A stretch of DNA of 63,614 bases from CBDCAS01 sp965214015 (GCA_965214015.1 CBDCAS010000004.1:1-63614); one strand, 5' to 3'. Positions 16,761-26,526 are shown, counted from the stretch's first letter. Translations and numbers: made by a program. Notes: generated by a model not told the origin, from the letters alone.

Positions 16761-17343
16761 TGGACATCTCCATTTTAGAATTAATGATACGCCTTACGGA
16801 CGTTCTACCAATGTTAAGTTGTCGCGCAATTTCAGATTTAGTTTTACCTTGCTTAAATAGCTGTCTAATTTTGGACTCATGCTTTAATGTTGAATTCGGG
16901 CGGCCATGTGTTTTACCTTCCTGCCGCGCATGGGCAATACCCGCTTTAACTCGTTCGCGTAAAATTTCTCGTTCAAATTCGGCAAACACTGCTAGAAGTG
17001 CTGCCATCGCTCTCCCTGTCGCTGTGGTTAAATCCAATGCTTCGGTAATGGATATAAAACCAACATCTAGCTGGTTGAGTTCTTGTAAGGTATTTAACAA
17101 GTCGGTGACAGAACGTCCCCAACGATCAAGCCGCCAAACAATAATCGCATCGACTTCCCGTCGCCGTGCCGCTTTTAATAACGCTTCTCGTTCAGGTCGA
17201 TTGCTTGCACCAGAGCCAGTATCATTAATTTCAGTGACAATCGTCCATTCACGGCTAGCGACATATTTGCGCATCGCCTGTATTTGTAATGGTAACGTAT
17301 TTTGGTCATAGGTCGATACTCGAGCATATAAACCGACATTCAT
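16750..17343 (-). CDS. Serine recombinase (resolvase/invertase)
   Basis: 197 residues. The N-terminal catalytic domain begins MNVGLYARVSTYDQN with the nucleophile Ser10, and continues with IVWRLDRWGRS and FAEFEREILRERVKAGI. The C-terminal HTH includes SEIARQLNIGRTSVRRII. It is divergent from the Tn3 transposase start at 17484, the classic Tn3-family order, so it is probably the resolvase of that transposon. Confidence 0.93.
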   Translation of the reverse strand: MNVGLYARVSTYDQNTLPLQIQAMRKYVASREWTIVTEINDTGSGASNRPEREALLKAARRREVDAIIVWRLDRWGRSVTDLLNTLQELNQLDVGFISITEALDLTTATGRAMAALLAVFAEFEREILRERVKAGIAHARQEGKTHGRPNSTLKHESKIRQLFKQGKTKSEIARQLNIGRTSVRRIINSKMEMSIAN

Positions 17344-17483
17344 GGCTTATGCCACCTGGCCAAAAACCCTCGTGAAATTTGTGTTTTTCGACCGTTAAAA
17401 ATCAATGACTTAACTCCTTGTATTTTGCCTGGCTATAATCTAATGTTTTTGGCCACCCATTGCAAGCAAAATTTGGAGAAAAT
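17344..17483. promoter_or_regulatory. Probable res site and divergent promoters of a Tn3-family remnant
   Basis: A 140-bp space between the divergent resolvase and transposase starts, where Tn3 elements carry the resolution site. Imperfect inverted motifs are present, but I cannot define the three subsites. Confidence 0.4.
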
Positions 17484-17579
17484 ATGGCCGCCATCTACGA
17501 AACTGCCTACCCACGGATTAAATCTAACCTGAGTCAACGAGAGTTAGTCGAACTGTTTACACTCAATGAAGTCGGATAA
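17484..17579 (+). pseudogene. N-terminal remnant of a Tn3-family transposase
   Basis: ATG with GGAG upstream, encoding MAAIYETAYPRIKSNLSQRE and about eleven more residues before TAA. This matches the start of the DUF4158-containing Tn3 transposases (about 1000 residues). The rest is missing; a perfect 12-bp inverted repeat (GTCGGATAAGCG at 17571-17582, complement at 17601-17612) marks the break. Confidence 0.65.
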
Positions 17580-17612
17580 GCGGCGGCCAGTAATGGTCGT
17601 CGCTTATCCGAC

Positions 17613-17899
17613 TCCACTCTGATGTCCAATTATTTCAAGATTGGCGTGAACTAGCACTGGGCCGTATAGTTGGATCATAGTTGCAATACTCGTTTAACTT
17701 AAGATTATGTTAATAATTTTTTGTTATCATGAAAGTGACTTAATAAATGATTTATAAAACTATTTTTAGTCAATGATTATATAAGAAAAAGTAGCTACTA
17801 CAAATAATAGATTATATAAAATCTAAAATCAGAGGTGCACATAAGATATTTTAAGTACTTTTTATACTATACTGATAATTATGGAAATTTTATAAAAGC
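17613..17899 (+). promoter_or_regulatory. AT-rich upstream region of the ankyrin gene
   Basis: No gene is visible. Several TATACT-like hexamers lie near 17865-17878, just before the start at 17900, and probably include the -10 box. No strong ribosome site is visible. Confidence 0.35.
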
Positions 17900-20215
17900 A
17901 TGTTACAAAAATTAACAGATAAATTTTATAGCCAGGCAGAAGAGATAGTATACAAAATACATCTGTCAAAAAGAAACTCTTTTTTTTATTACACAGAGAG
18001 CAATCAAGAATCGTTTGAAAAATCAAAACAACAGCTAGTAGAACTATTAGATTCAATAGTTAAAATAAACCCTTCTGCTCTTGTTAAGTTAGAACAACTA
18101 AAAAAAAGATTGATAGAAGATTTCACGTTAGAAAAAGTGACCTCTCTTGCTGATAGAAAAGCAATTCTTATCATATCAAAAAAATATCTTGAGTATGCTT
18201 ATCATGTACACAGAAGTATACTACAAAAAAAAGAGGCTGCTGATTTTCAAGACCTATCATTTGATAGATGTTATCAGGCTGTTTCTTCTAATGTAGCTAT
18301 GTTTGTAGAAAGGCTGAGCAACACATTCCATGCAAAGGTTGTTCATGCAAAAAAAGAAGCTGTCAGACAAATAGCTGCGAAATATGTGACAGATTTTAAT
18401 TTAACTAATGACCACATAGGCAATGAAGTTCACTACATTAATACACTTTTAAATTATATTGCTCATGAATATAATTTAAAAGAAATCAGTGATGTATTTG
18501 CCCCAAATACACTAAGTATATCAGTGCTTAATCAATTCAAACAAACAGCAGCATCAAAGATCAATCCTACGATGATTACCAATATTCTCTTATCAGAAGT
18601 AAATTTTATCACGCCAGAATATTCTGTTGATTCGATTGAGCGTATGGAGCACTGGTTAAGCGAAGCTAACTTGGATCAGGGTGAGAAAGAATTATTTTCA
18701 TCTGGATTTTACCTAGAGACAGAATCTGGTGAATTTAAAATACCCAATTACCAAAGAATGCAAGTACTATTTGTAGATGTTTGTTTAGAACGATCAGGAT
18801 ATGTAAAAGATTACATGCATACTATTAGGACATCAAAAGCATCGTTTATTCAAACTAATTCTGATTTATTTATTATCAAAAAATTTATAGATGACTATAA
18901 TGACGAAAGAACTATTATTAAAGCAGTGACAGATAATGATGTTAAAACGCTTAAGGATAGAGCTAATGAGCTTGCTCTGTGGCCATCTCTACAATATTTA
19001 TCTCAAGATGCGATGCTCACTTTAATTGATAATGATCCAACCCAATTGAGCGATATTAACACAGTACTAATGTGGTCCTTACTATGTAAAACAGAAAGTC
19101 TCACTAAAGATTCAGAACATTATATTTCTAATTTATTCACTGCTAATAAAACTAGTTTGGAGGCTCTATCATTCTCTCTTCAATCCATATTCGAGCTCCT
19201 AGTTAAAAATAATCATATTACCTTGCTAGAAAGATTGCTGCATTTAATCGATGCTGATCAAGCGAGGTCTTGGATTAATAGCCCAATCAGTGAAGTAGAA
19301 CAAACACCTGCCTATGTGGCAGCATACAAAGGTCAAGTGGCTGCATTGGAAATGTTACATGTATTAGGGGCTGATCTTGATGAAGTAGACAATAATGGGG
19401 CTACACTTGCCCATCTTGCGGCAAAGTATGGGCAAGTGGCTACCTTGGAAAAATTACATAAATTAAAGCCTGATCTAATAAATAAGACAAACAATGAGGG
19501 TCTCACCCCAGCCCATGTGGCAGCACAGTATGGCCAAGTGATTGTCCTGAAAAAATTAGCTGAATTAAATATTGATCTGAATAAGGAAGCCAATAATGGC
19601 GCTACTCCTGCTCATTTTGCGGCATACAAAGGTCAAGCAGCTGCCTTGGAGAAATTACGTGAATTAGATGCTGATTTCAATAAAGCAGATAATGAGGGTC
19701 TCACCCCAGCCCATGTGGCAGCAAAGTATAGCCAAGTGATTGTCCTAAAAAAATTAGCTGAATTAAATATTGATCTCAATCAGGGGGCCCAGGGGGCCAG
19801 TGATGGCGCTACTCCTGCTCATTTTGCGGCATACAAAGGTCAAGCAGCTGTCTTGGAAACATTACATGCATTAGGTGCTAATCTTAATAAAGCAGATAAT
19901 GAGGGTCTCACCCCAGTCCATGTGGCAGCAAAGTATAGCCAAGTGATTGTCCTAAAAAAATTAGCTGAATTAAATATTGATCTGAATAAGGAAGCCAATA
20001 ATGGCGCTACTCCTGCTCATCTTGCAGCATACAAAGGTCAAGCAGCTGCCTTGGAAACATTACATGCATTAGGTGCTGATCTTAATAAAGCAGATAATGA
20101 GGGTGATACACCAATTTGTATTGCTAAACAATTCAATCGGTTAGAAGTTGTAACTAAATTACGAGAGTGGGGGTATAACGATCCATGGTACAATAATAGT
20201 TGCAAGCTTCTGTAA
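17900..20215 (+). CDS. Ankyrin-repeat protein with C-terminal CKLL (candidate effector)
   Basis: 771 residues. Residues 1-465 are helical and unrecognised. About nine ankyrin repeats follow (residues 468-760), alternating two types: GATPAHFAAYKGQAAALEKL and GLTPAHVAAKYSQVIVLKKL. The two-repeat unit of roughly 198 bp has been duplicated nearly identically. The protein ends NNSCKLL, placing a cysteine four from the end as in CaaX prenylation boxes, which some Legionella ankyrin effectors use to reach host membranes. It has no signal peptide. Secretion and prenylation are inference. Confidence 0.85.
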   Translation: MLQKLTDKFYSQAEEIVYKIHLSKRNSFFYYTESNQESFEKSKQQLVELLDSIVKINPSALVKLEQLKKRLIEDFTLEKVTSLADRKAILIISKKYLEYAYHVHRSILQKKEAADFQDLSFDRCYQAVSSNVAMFVERLSNTFHAKVVHAKKEAVRQIAAKYVTDFNLTNDHIGNEVHYINTLLNYIAHEYNLKEISDVFAPNTLSISVLNQFKQTAASKINPTMITNILLSEVNFITPEYSVDSIERMEHWLSEANLDQGEKELFSSGFYLETESGEFKIPNYQRMQVLFVDVCLERSGYVKDYMHTIRTSKASFIQTNSDLFIIKKFIDDYNDERTIIKAVTDNDVKTLKDRANELALWPSLQYLSQDAMLTLIDNDPTQLSDINTVLMWSLLCKTESLTKDSEHYISNLFTANKTSLEALSFSLQSIFELLVKNNHITLLERLLHLIDADQARSWINSPISEVEQTPAYVAAYKGQVAALEMLHVLGADLDEVDNNGATLAHLAAKYGQVATLEKLHKLKPDLINKTNNEGLTPAHVAAQYGQVIVLKKLAELNIDLNKEANNGATPAHFAAYKGQAAALEKLRELDADFNKADNEGLTPAHVAAKYSQVIVLKKLAELNIDLNQGAQGASDGATPAHFAAYKGQAAVLETLHALGANLNKADNEGLTPVHVAAKYSQVIVLKKLAELNIDLNKEANNGATPAHLAAYKGQAAALETLHALGADLNKADNEGDTPICIAKQFNRLEVVTKLREWGYNDPWYNNSCKLL

Positions 20216-20324
20216 TCAAAGGGACAGTTAGAGGCCTGGAGCGAGTAGATCATCTCATATACCCAGTACTTGCCCAAAGAATCTCAGGGAGCCAGTCATA
20301 TAATTAATGTAGAGATCCCTCCTA

Positions 20325-20365
20325 GGTTATGTAAATATTGGTATGTAAACAATATTTACATAACC
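20325..20365. terminator. Bidirectional terminator-like hairpin
   Basis: Perfect 15-bp arms (20325-20339, 20351-20365) with an 11-base loop between the convergent ankyrin and propeller genes. The last codons of the propeller gene lie within the right arm. Confidence 0.7.
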
Positions 20366-21783
20366 CAGATGATCTCTCTTAATATCCCCGATACTGTTGT
20401 GGTCTGCTGAGTCCAATTAATGCCATCCGGGGAGGTCAGAATTGTATTATTATTTCCAACCACTACATATTGATTGTTGGCATAAATAACGTCTTTTAAT
20501 GTATTTCTCTCTACTCCTGTGGGCGCAGTCCAAGTAACGCCATCTGGGGAGGTGTTAATGACTATACCTACGGTTACATATTGATTATTGGCATAGATAA
20601 CTCTATTGAAAGGAGAATCAGACACACCTGCAGTTCGCTGAGAAGTCCAATTGACTCCATCTGGGGAGGTAAATATTGAACCAACTCCTGGACCCAAAGT
20701 CATTCCCACCGCTACATATTGATTGTTAGCATAAATAACATTATTTAAACTAGAACCCGCTGCGCTATGCTGAGTCCAGGTAATCCCGTCTGGGGAGGTC
20801 AGAATTGTACCATTGCCCCCTGCAGCAGCTCCAATCACCACATATTGATTATTGGCATAAATAACGCTACGTAAGGAAACACTCGGTACTCCTGTGGTCT
20901 GCCGAGCCCAATTAATACCATCTGGGGAGGTCAGAATTGTACCATTGCCCCCTTCAGTCTCTCCAACCGCCACATATTGATTATTGGCATAAATAACGTT
21001 ATTTAAGTCAACATTCGGTACTCCTGTGGTCTGCCGAGCCCAATTAATACCATCTGGGGAGGTCAGAATTGTACCATTGCCCCCTTCAGTCTCTCCAACC
21101 GCCACATATTGATTATTGGCATAAATAACGTTATTTAAGTCAACATTCGGTACTCCTGTGGTCTGCCGAGCCCAATTAATACCATCTGGGGAGGTCAGAA
21201 TTGTACCATTGCCCCCTTCAGTCTCTCCAACCGCCACATATTGATTATTGGCATAAATAACGTTATTTAAGTCAACATTCGGTACTCCTATGGTCTGCTG
21301 AGTCCAGGTAATCCCGTCTGGGGAGGTCAGAATTGTACCATTACCCCCTGCAGCATCTCCAATCACCACATATTGACTTTGCGCTACATCAGCAATATTC
21401 AACTGTATCTGATTCGCTCGATTGGCCACACTACACACTAAATTCTTCTCAACCCCACACACACGTAGCGGATCTAATAAAATACGACCGCTTGCAGACA
21501 CTGGATCAGGCGCACGTATCGTCAATGCCACAGTACAATTGGCTCCCTGCGCTAAGGTAGTCCCACACGTCCCTCCTGATCTCGATGCTAAAGTAGGTGA
21601 GATATACTCCATGTTGTTAAGGTTGGCATTAATTCGATTCTCCACCGTATAAGTCACCGTCCCTATCGCACCTGGAACAAGAGTGATTTCTTTTGTGGGG
21701 GTAGTAATGTCAAAAAGAGGAATCGCTTGAGCTAGGCCACTCAAACTCAATAACAACATACAACAACTTAGTAATCGCTTCAT
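20356..21783 (-). CDS. Secreted repeat protein, probable beta-propeller
   Basis: 475 residues from the ATG at 21783. A clear signal peptide (MKRLLSCCMLLLSLSGLAQA) is followed by an Ig-like segment with paired cysteines (GTCGTTLAQGANCTV, residues about 70-90). Then come about eight repeats of some 40 residues with the pattern GNGTILTSPDG-x-x-W-T and VIYANNQYV. Such blocks form propeller blades. Four units are nearly identical at DNA level (about 126 bp), so the array can expand or shrink. It is followed by the barrel gene's neighbourhood: the barrel gene lies just upstream, 35 bases away, on the same strand. Confidence 0.8.
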   Translation of the reverse strand: MKRLLSCCMLLLSLSGLAQAIPLFDITTPTKEITLVPGAIGTVTYTVENRINANLNNMEYISPTLASRSGGTCGTTLAQGANCTVALTIRAPDPVSASGRILLDPLRVCGVEKNLVCSVANRANQIQLNIADVAQSQYVVIGDAAGGNGTILTSPDGITWTQQTIGVPNVDLNNVIYANNQYVAVGETEGGNGTILTSPDGINWARQTTGVPNVDLNNVIYANNQYVAVGETEGGNGTILTSPDGINWARQTTGVPNVDLNNVIYANNQYVAVGETEGGNGTILTSPDGINWARQTTGVPSVSLRSVIYANNQYVVIGAAAGGNGTILTSPDGITWTQHSAAGSSLNNVIYANNQYVAVGMTLGPGVGSIFTSPDGVNWTSQRTAGVSDSPFNRVIYANNQYVTVGIVINTSPDGVTWTAPTGVERNTLKDVIYANNQYVVVGNNNTILTSPDGINWTQQTTTVSGILREIIWVM

Positions 21784-21818
21784 TACACACTCCACCCTGA
21801 AAGACAATAATTTAAACC

Positions 21819-22622
21819 CTAGGAAAAGGACTCACTTAACTTCACTAACACCGCATGGGAAGACACACTTCCCAACGACAAACGATTCGTCGTCGATTGA
21901 ATCCCTGAGGGATTTAACTCCGCACGTCCATAGTCCGTATAACGATACTCCACACTCAACTCCGTTTGAACACCTAACGCATACCCTAAACCAGCTCCCA
22001 CCGTATACGCAAAATCATACACCGTTCGCGGCGCAAACGCACTGCGCATCGGTGTTGCTGAGGACTCCGGATTTTCCGGAAATTCATTATAACGACTCGT
22101 ACGATTCCAAGACATTCCTATACCCCACAACACATACGGCATCCAAGAGCCATGCACAAACGAGATATTCGATAACATCAACAACGGCACACTACTCACC
22201 GCATAACGAAATCCTAATCGGTCATAACTCGGTGACAGATTATACAAGGGAAATATTTCACCTGACGCACTTAACACTCGACTATATCCTGACTCCAAAC
22301 CTAATGACACATCCACATTATGACCTCCCACATGAGACCACATCACACCTGCCCCTAATCCTAATACCGGTGCTGCTCGAAAGGCATTACTCGCCTCATA
22401 GCGATTCACTACCAAGGGTATTGAAAGCGTGACATCTGATTGTTTCCCTGATGTGCTCCAACCTATACCTCCTATCAAACTCATATAAGGGCTCATTCCT
22501 CTCCACATACCAGCAGAAGCACCTCTATAGTGATCTGGACCTCCTGCGTGCACACAGGTCAGAGGCAGAAAAATTAAAGAAAAAAGGCTCGTCATATATA
22601 GGGTTTTACTCTTGTCCATCAT
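21819..22622 (-). CDS. Outer-membrane beta-barrel protein
   Basis: 267 residues. Signal peptide (SLFSLIFLPLTCVHA), then alternating strands with YMSLIGGIGWS, VLGLGAGVMW, YVLWGIGMSW, VGAGLGYALG and TELSVEYRYTDYG, as in OmpA/OmpW-like barrels. It is co-oriented with the secreted repeat protein downstream, suggesting one transcript for two surface proteins. Confidence 0.78.
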   Translation of the reverse strand: MMDKSKTLYMTSLFSLIFLPLTCVHAGGPDHYRGASAGMWRGMSPYMSLIGGIGWSTSGKQSDVTLSIPLVVNRYEASNAFRAAPVLGLGAGVMWSHVGGHNVDVSLGLESGYSRVLSASGEIFPLYNLSPSYDRLGFRYAVSSVPLLMLSNISFVHGSWMPYVLWGIGMSWNRTSRYNEFPENPESSATPMRSAFAPRTVYDFAYTVGAGLGYALGVQTELSVEYRYTDYGRAELNPSGIQSTTNRLSLGSVSSHAVLVKLSESFS

Positions 22623-22675
22623 GAGGGTTCCTTATCCTTGATAGTGAATCCAGTCGGTAAATACAGAATGTACTC

Positions 22676-22702
22676 AAAAAACTCCCTGTTGTCGAGTTTT
22701 TT
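22676..22702. terminator. Hairpin with A/T flanks
   Basis: Arms AAAAAACTC (22676-22684) and GAGTTTTTT (22694-22702), usable as a terminator in both directions. The rest of 22703-23047 shows no gene. Confidence 0.55.
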
Positions 22703-23047
22703 GGTATACGCTTCCTATAGACCTGTTAATTCTCCCAGAATCTAGGAAATCTTTGAGGTGAGCGCTTTGTATACAGCGTGTATTTTTAATATTCGCAGGG
22801 CCTAGATCACTTTGCCGTTTTCGGTGTTTGGCGCTTGATTTTTGGCATAGCTTTAATCCCTGTTTTTACAGGACAAGCTTACCACAACATTGCCTAAAAG
22901 AGGCATAATCGGCAATCTACTTTAGTGTGAAATAATAAATCATTTAAAAACAAATAGATATATAATTATTCATTTTATTATTTCAGAAATAATAAAAAAT
23001 TATTTACAAAAGAACTAAATTATTTTATCTTTCTACAAGACGGGTAA

Positions 23048-23140
23048 TACCTAGGTACGTGCCTGCAAGGAGAGCCTTCCATCGGTCGACTCTATGATCT
23101 GCAGGGCTATGGCGTATCAGGTGCCGTCCTTTTTAAATAA
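23048..23140 (+). pseudogene. C-terminal remnant of an unknown gene
   Basis: The open frame encodes EPSIGRLYDLQGYGVSGAVL and then FK and a stop at 23138-23140. It is protein-like but lacks a start, and I do not recognise the family. It overlaps the end of the convergent DUF3800 gene by eight bases. Confidence 0.4.
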
Positions 23141-23774
23141 GTAGCTCTGTACTGATTTTATCTTCAAATAATCTATACCATTCTAAATCATTAAATTCAT
23201 GTTTACGATAGATTCCAAATGAGAATAAATCAACTGCTTGTAAACCATAGTCCTTAACTGATGGAATTTGCTCTATCGTTATTTTTGAAGTCAATGGCAA
23301 TAAAGCCACTAAATGCAATTGTAGGGTTTTGCTAAACTCTTCGGCTTCAACTCCATACTTACAGCGATCTGCAATAATTTGAACAAATGAAGAGTCTCTA
23401 TGAATATCGACACTTTTTAGTACATCATGACTCATTCTAGTATAAATACGATGTGAATTAACTTGTTCAATTTTTGTGAGTAGTCTTTTTTTATTAAGCA
23501 CAATACTATGTATTTTAATAGCATCGCAATTAGCTAATTTTTTATAAAAAAATTCTTTTACAGAAAAATTAGTATCATTCCCTTTTATTTCATGCTTGAA
23601 ACGCTTTGCCTTATAATTTAATTTTCTTTTGAGTGTTTTTTTTATAGCTGTCCTTACTAAATAAAGCGATTCTCTATTTTCACAGACTAATAGGGTAATA
23701 ATAAAAAACTTAGAGGTTTTCCTAAGATTGAAATTAAATCCAAGGTCACCTGACTCATCAAGAAAAATAAACAC
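23133..23774 (-). CDS. DUF3800 family protein (possible nuclease)
   Basis: 213 residues starting MFIFLDESGDLGFNF, the DE(S/A)G motif of DUF3800, an RNase H-fold-like family often found in defence and mobile regions. LQAVDLFSFGIYRKHE matches its second acidic motif (QxxD). It starts two bases after the MNT-HEPN stop, so it is co-transcribed with it. Confidence 0.8.
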   Translation of the reverse strand: MFIFLDESGDLGFNFNLRKTSKFFIITLLVCENRESLYLVRTAIKKTLKRKLNYKAKRFKHEIKGNDTNFSVKEFFYKKLANCDAIKIHSIVLNKKRLLTKIEQVNSHRIYTRMSHDVLKSVDIHRDSSFVQIIADRCKYGVEAEEFSKTLQLHLVALLPLTSKITIEQIPSVKDYGLQAVDLFSFGIYRKHEFNDLEWYRLFEDKISTELLI

Positions 23775-23776
23775 TG

Positions 23777-24655
23777 TTAGCTCTCCTTATCTGATGAGAG
23801 CATAAAGCTATCTATCTTTTTTTGACATAGTATTCCACCTATATGACGCAGCTTATCGACATGTCGAGTCAATATATCTAATTCGCTTTTTGTAATTTTA
23901 TAACTGGGTTTATAACGTGCTTCAACATAGGCTTTTCTGAGTAATTTGAACAGGCGTCGGTTCTCAGGCGTGTCCAATGGAAAAACGTGCAATAGTGCAT
24001 TATCAATCGAATTTGCTAATTTGCGCAATATCGCTAAATCATGAGTATTAGGCTTGTAGCGGGTAAAGACTAATAAGATACCTGTGTAGAGTCGTTCAGC
24101 GACTTGATGCAATAAAAAGGCAGCTACATTGTAGTTTTGTTTATTGAAATTAAAATCAACACTATCTTTAAATTTCTGTGCTTCCTCAAAATAATATTCA
24201 AAATCCCCTTTCGCTAATTTTTTTCGCTCATTAGGGGATAACTCATTGGCCTCACTTAATTGAAAGCGACCAGAATCATAGAGCATAATGCCTTCTTTCT
24301 TTATGTCCGCAAAAAAGTACTGCGTGCGTCTTAAACGGCGATTCACAAACTCAATATCATGCACCAAAATGGATACCGGTGTTTGAATGCTCAACTCTTC
24401 ATCAATTTTCATTTCAATATCACGTTCTAATTGACCCTGCACCCCTGCACTTCTTGTCTCTATAATCACCAAAATATCCATATCGCTCTGATAGCGATAA
24501 TGTTCCTCATCGTATTTATCTTCCACCCAATCATTACGCGCATAGCTGCCAAACAAAATAATCATCTCCACTTTATCTAACTGACGTATGATCGTGATAA
24601 GCGTTGATAACTCTGCTTGTTTGTGTTCCGGTAAGTAGTTTAAATCAGATTTCAT
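23777..24655 (-). CDS. Fused MNT nucleotidyltransferase-HEPN protein
   Basis: 292 residues from the ATG at 24655 (an upstream ATG at 24685 is weaker). The N-terminal minimal nucleotidyltransferase has GSYARNDW and YQSDMDILVII (G-S-x-x-R and D-x-D). The C-terminal HEPN domain (residues about 150-280) has a hydrophobic VAAFLLHQVAERLYTGILLV helix and VEARYKPSYKI. In separate MNT/HEPN pairs the transferase neutralises the HEPN RNase by AMPylation; here both are in one chain. It is the middle gene of fic, MNT-HEPN, DUF3800. Confidence 0.82.
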   Translation of the reverse strand: MKSDLNYLPEHKQAELSTLITIIRQLDKVEMIILFGSYARNDWVEDKYDEEHYRYQSDMDILVIIETRSAGVQGQLERDIEMKIDEELSIQTPVSILVHDIEFVNRRLRRTQYFFADIKKEGIMLYDSGRFQLSEANELSPNERKKLAKGDFEYYFEEAQKFKDSVDFNFNKQNYNVAAFLLHQVAERLYTGILLVFTRYKPNTHDLAILRKLANSIDNALLHVFPLDTPENRRLFKLLRKAYVEARYKPSYKITKSELDILTRHVDKLRHIGGILCQKKIDSFMLSSDKES

Positions 24656-24683
24656 TGAAATGGTTCCTTCTGAAACTTGCGCC

Positions 24684-24730
24684 AAACTTACGCCTTACGC
24701 CATATCTTACGCCATATCTTACGCCATTCT
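24684..24730. repeat. Short tandem repeat CTTACGCC/CTTACGCCATAT
   Basis: Four CTTACGC units, two of them within an exact 12-bp tandem CTTACGCCATAT. They lie between the fic stop and the MNT-HEPN start, and may be a slippage-prone spacer or an operator. Confidence 0.5.
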
Positions 24731-25427
24731 ATGGCACAAGTTTATAAATTAATTGGTTAGTCGCTCCTTCTGTCCTCACCAACCCCTTATCGACGAGGTT
24801 CTTAAGGTCACGCTGCAAAGACCGCCTTGGCGTATCAGCGCAAATCTTTGCATACTCTTTTATCGTCAGTTCGCCATGCTGCAACATATGCTGAACTGCT
24901 TTGGTTTGACGCGCAGATAAATTATACCGCTTTTCTAAAACATCAGAGCGTATAACTACCTCACCTTTAGTCTTAATTTCTTGCATTTGTTCGCTTAATG
25001 CATGAGTAAAATATTCTAGCCACCCCGTCATATCCATATCATTTTCACGCACACTTTGAATGGCTTTGTAATAATCACTGCGATTCCGATCGTAATACTC
25101 ACTTATCGTAAATAAACGCTTAAAATCGTAGCCTTTGCGATACAAACAAAGTGTCGATAAAAGTCGTGCACTGCGGCCATTACCATCTAAAAATGGGTGT
25201 ATATGGACTAATTGAAATTGCGCTATACCTGATACAAAGACAGGATGAACATCACCAATATGATTAATATAGTCAACCAATTCTTGCATCATGTGCTGAA
25301 TTTCATAGGCTGGTGGCGGTGTATAAACAGTCTCCCCTGTTTTAGAGTTCACAACGTAATTTTGAATTTTGCGATACTCCCCAGGGGCAGCCGAGTTACC
25401 ACGCACCCCTTTTACTAAACACTTATG

Positions 25428-26526
25428 TAGGACTTACGCATTGACAAATTGTGTTTTAAAATGGACTAAATTTTAGGTTGACACAGATATGCTGCATAAG
25501 ACTAGAGCATCGACAGCGAAATGCAATGAGGAAATTTATTCACTTTATCTTCTATCGGACCCTTATAACACAAGCTGTACCCGGTTATCAGAAATCATGA
25601 AAACGATATCACACGATAGCGTCAATAGATTTTTAGAACGCGAACGATACGAACCGAAAGATTTGTTCGATGCTGAAAAAGACAAAATAGATAGGGTGGG
25701 TGGCACATTGAGTGTTGATGATTCTGTATTAGATAAACCTTATAGCGACCCAAGTAAAGCGGATTTAATTGATCACTTTTGGTCGGGAAAGCATCATCGT
25801 GTAGTAAAAGGAATTCATCTAATCACATTATTTTATACTGATATACAAGGTATATCAGTGCCAGTGAATTATCGAATTTATGATAAGAGAGTTGGAAAAA
25901 CTAAAAATGATTTTTTCAAAGAAATGTTGCTTGATGTGTTGAGTTGGGGGTTAATTCCGGCTTGGGTTACTGGTGATAGCTGGTATTCAAGTTTACCTAA
26001 TTTAAAACTCTTACGAAAACAGGGATTAAATTTCATGTTTGGTGTTGAAAGCAATCGTCGAATCTCAATTGATCGTGGTCAGTACATTCAAATACAAACA
26101 TTAGAAGACTGGGACGAGAACGGAAAAATAGTTTACCTAAAGGACTATGGTAGGGTGAAGGTGTATAGACAAGTATACAAAAACGCATACCGCTATTACA
26201 TCGTAAGCACTGCAGAGTTGGATCACTTAGAGACGGTCACCCGTATCGATTTTGAAAGGATGCATTCATCACATTGGAGTATTGAGCGCTATCATCGGGC
26301 ACTCAAACAGGTTTGTAATATTGAAAAATTTCAGGTGCGTAAAGAGCACTCGATAAAAAATCATATTTTTTGTGCTATAAAATCCTTTGTTAAACTTGAA
26401 GTGATGAGATCAGAACAAAAAATAACAAACTGGTATGAGATCAGAAAAAATTTATTTATGGCTGTTATTAGGAAATTTATTAGTCAAAAAACATTCCTTC
26501 AGGCAATTCTCAATGCGTAAGTCCTA
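25428..26526 (+). mobile_element. IS701-type insertion sequence (IS701B)
   Basis: 1099 bp with ends TAGGACTTACGCATTGA and its complement, flanked by TTATG duplications (25423-25427, 26527-26531). The tips resemble those of IS701C, but the transposase is divergent. Confidence 0.92.
25489..26520 (+). CDS. IS701-type DDE transposase (IS701B)
   Basis: 343 residues. Acidic positions are visible in LSVDDSVLDK and VTGDSWYSS, and the Glu region is SIERYHRALKQVCNIEKFQV followed by KNH. Intact. Confidence 0.92.
   Translation: MLHKTRASTAKCNEEIYSLYLLSDPYNTSCTRLSEIMKTISHDSVNRFLERERYEPKDLFDAEKDKIDRVGGTLSVDDSVLDKPYSDPSKADLIDHFWSGKHHRVVKGIHLITLFYTDIQGISVPVNYRIYDKRVGKTKNDFFKEMLLDVLSWGLIPAWVTGDSWYSSLPNLKLLRKQGLNFMFGVESNRRISIDRGQYIQIQTLEDWDENGKIVYLKDYGRVKVYRQVYKNAYRYYIVSTAELDHLETVTRIDFERMHSSHWSIERYHRALKQVCNIEKFQVRKEHSIKNHIFCAIKSFVKLEVMRSEQKITNWYEIRKNLFMAVIRKFISQKTFLQAILNA

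Noticed and set aside
16760..17311. A 183-residue frame antisense to the resolvase
   Set aside because: The resolvase has catalytic motifs on the other strand; the antisense frame has none.
22052..22432. A 126-residue frame opposite the beta-barrel gene
   Set aside because: It is an antisense shadow; the barrel gene has signal peptide and strand pattern.
24684..24730. Tandem repeats considered as a CRISPR remnant
   Set aside because: Units are 8-12 bases without spacers. No CRISPR array or cas gene was seen anywhere in the window.
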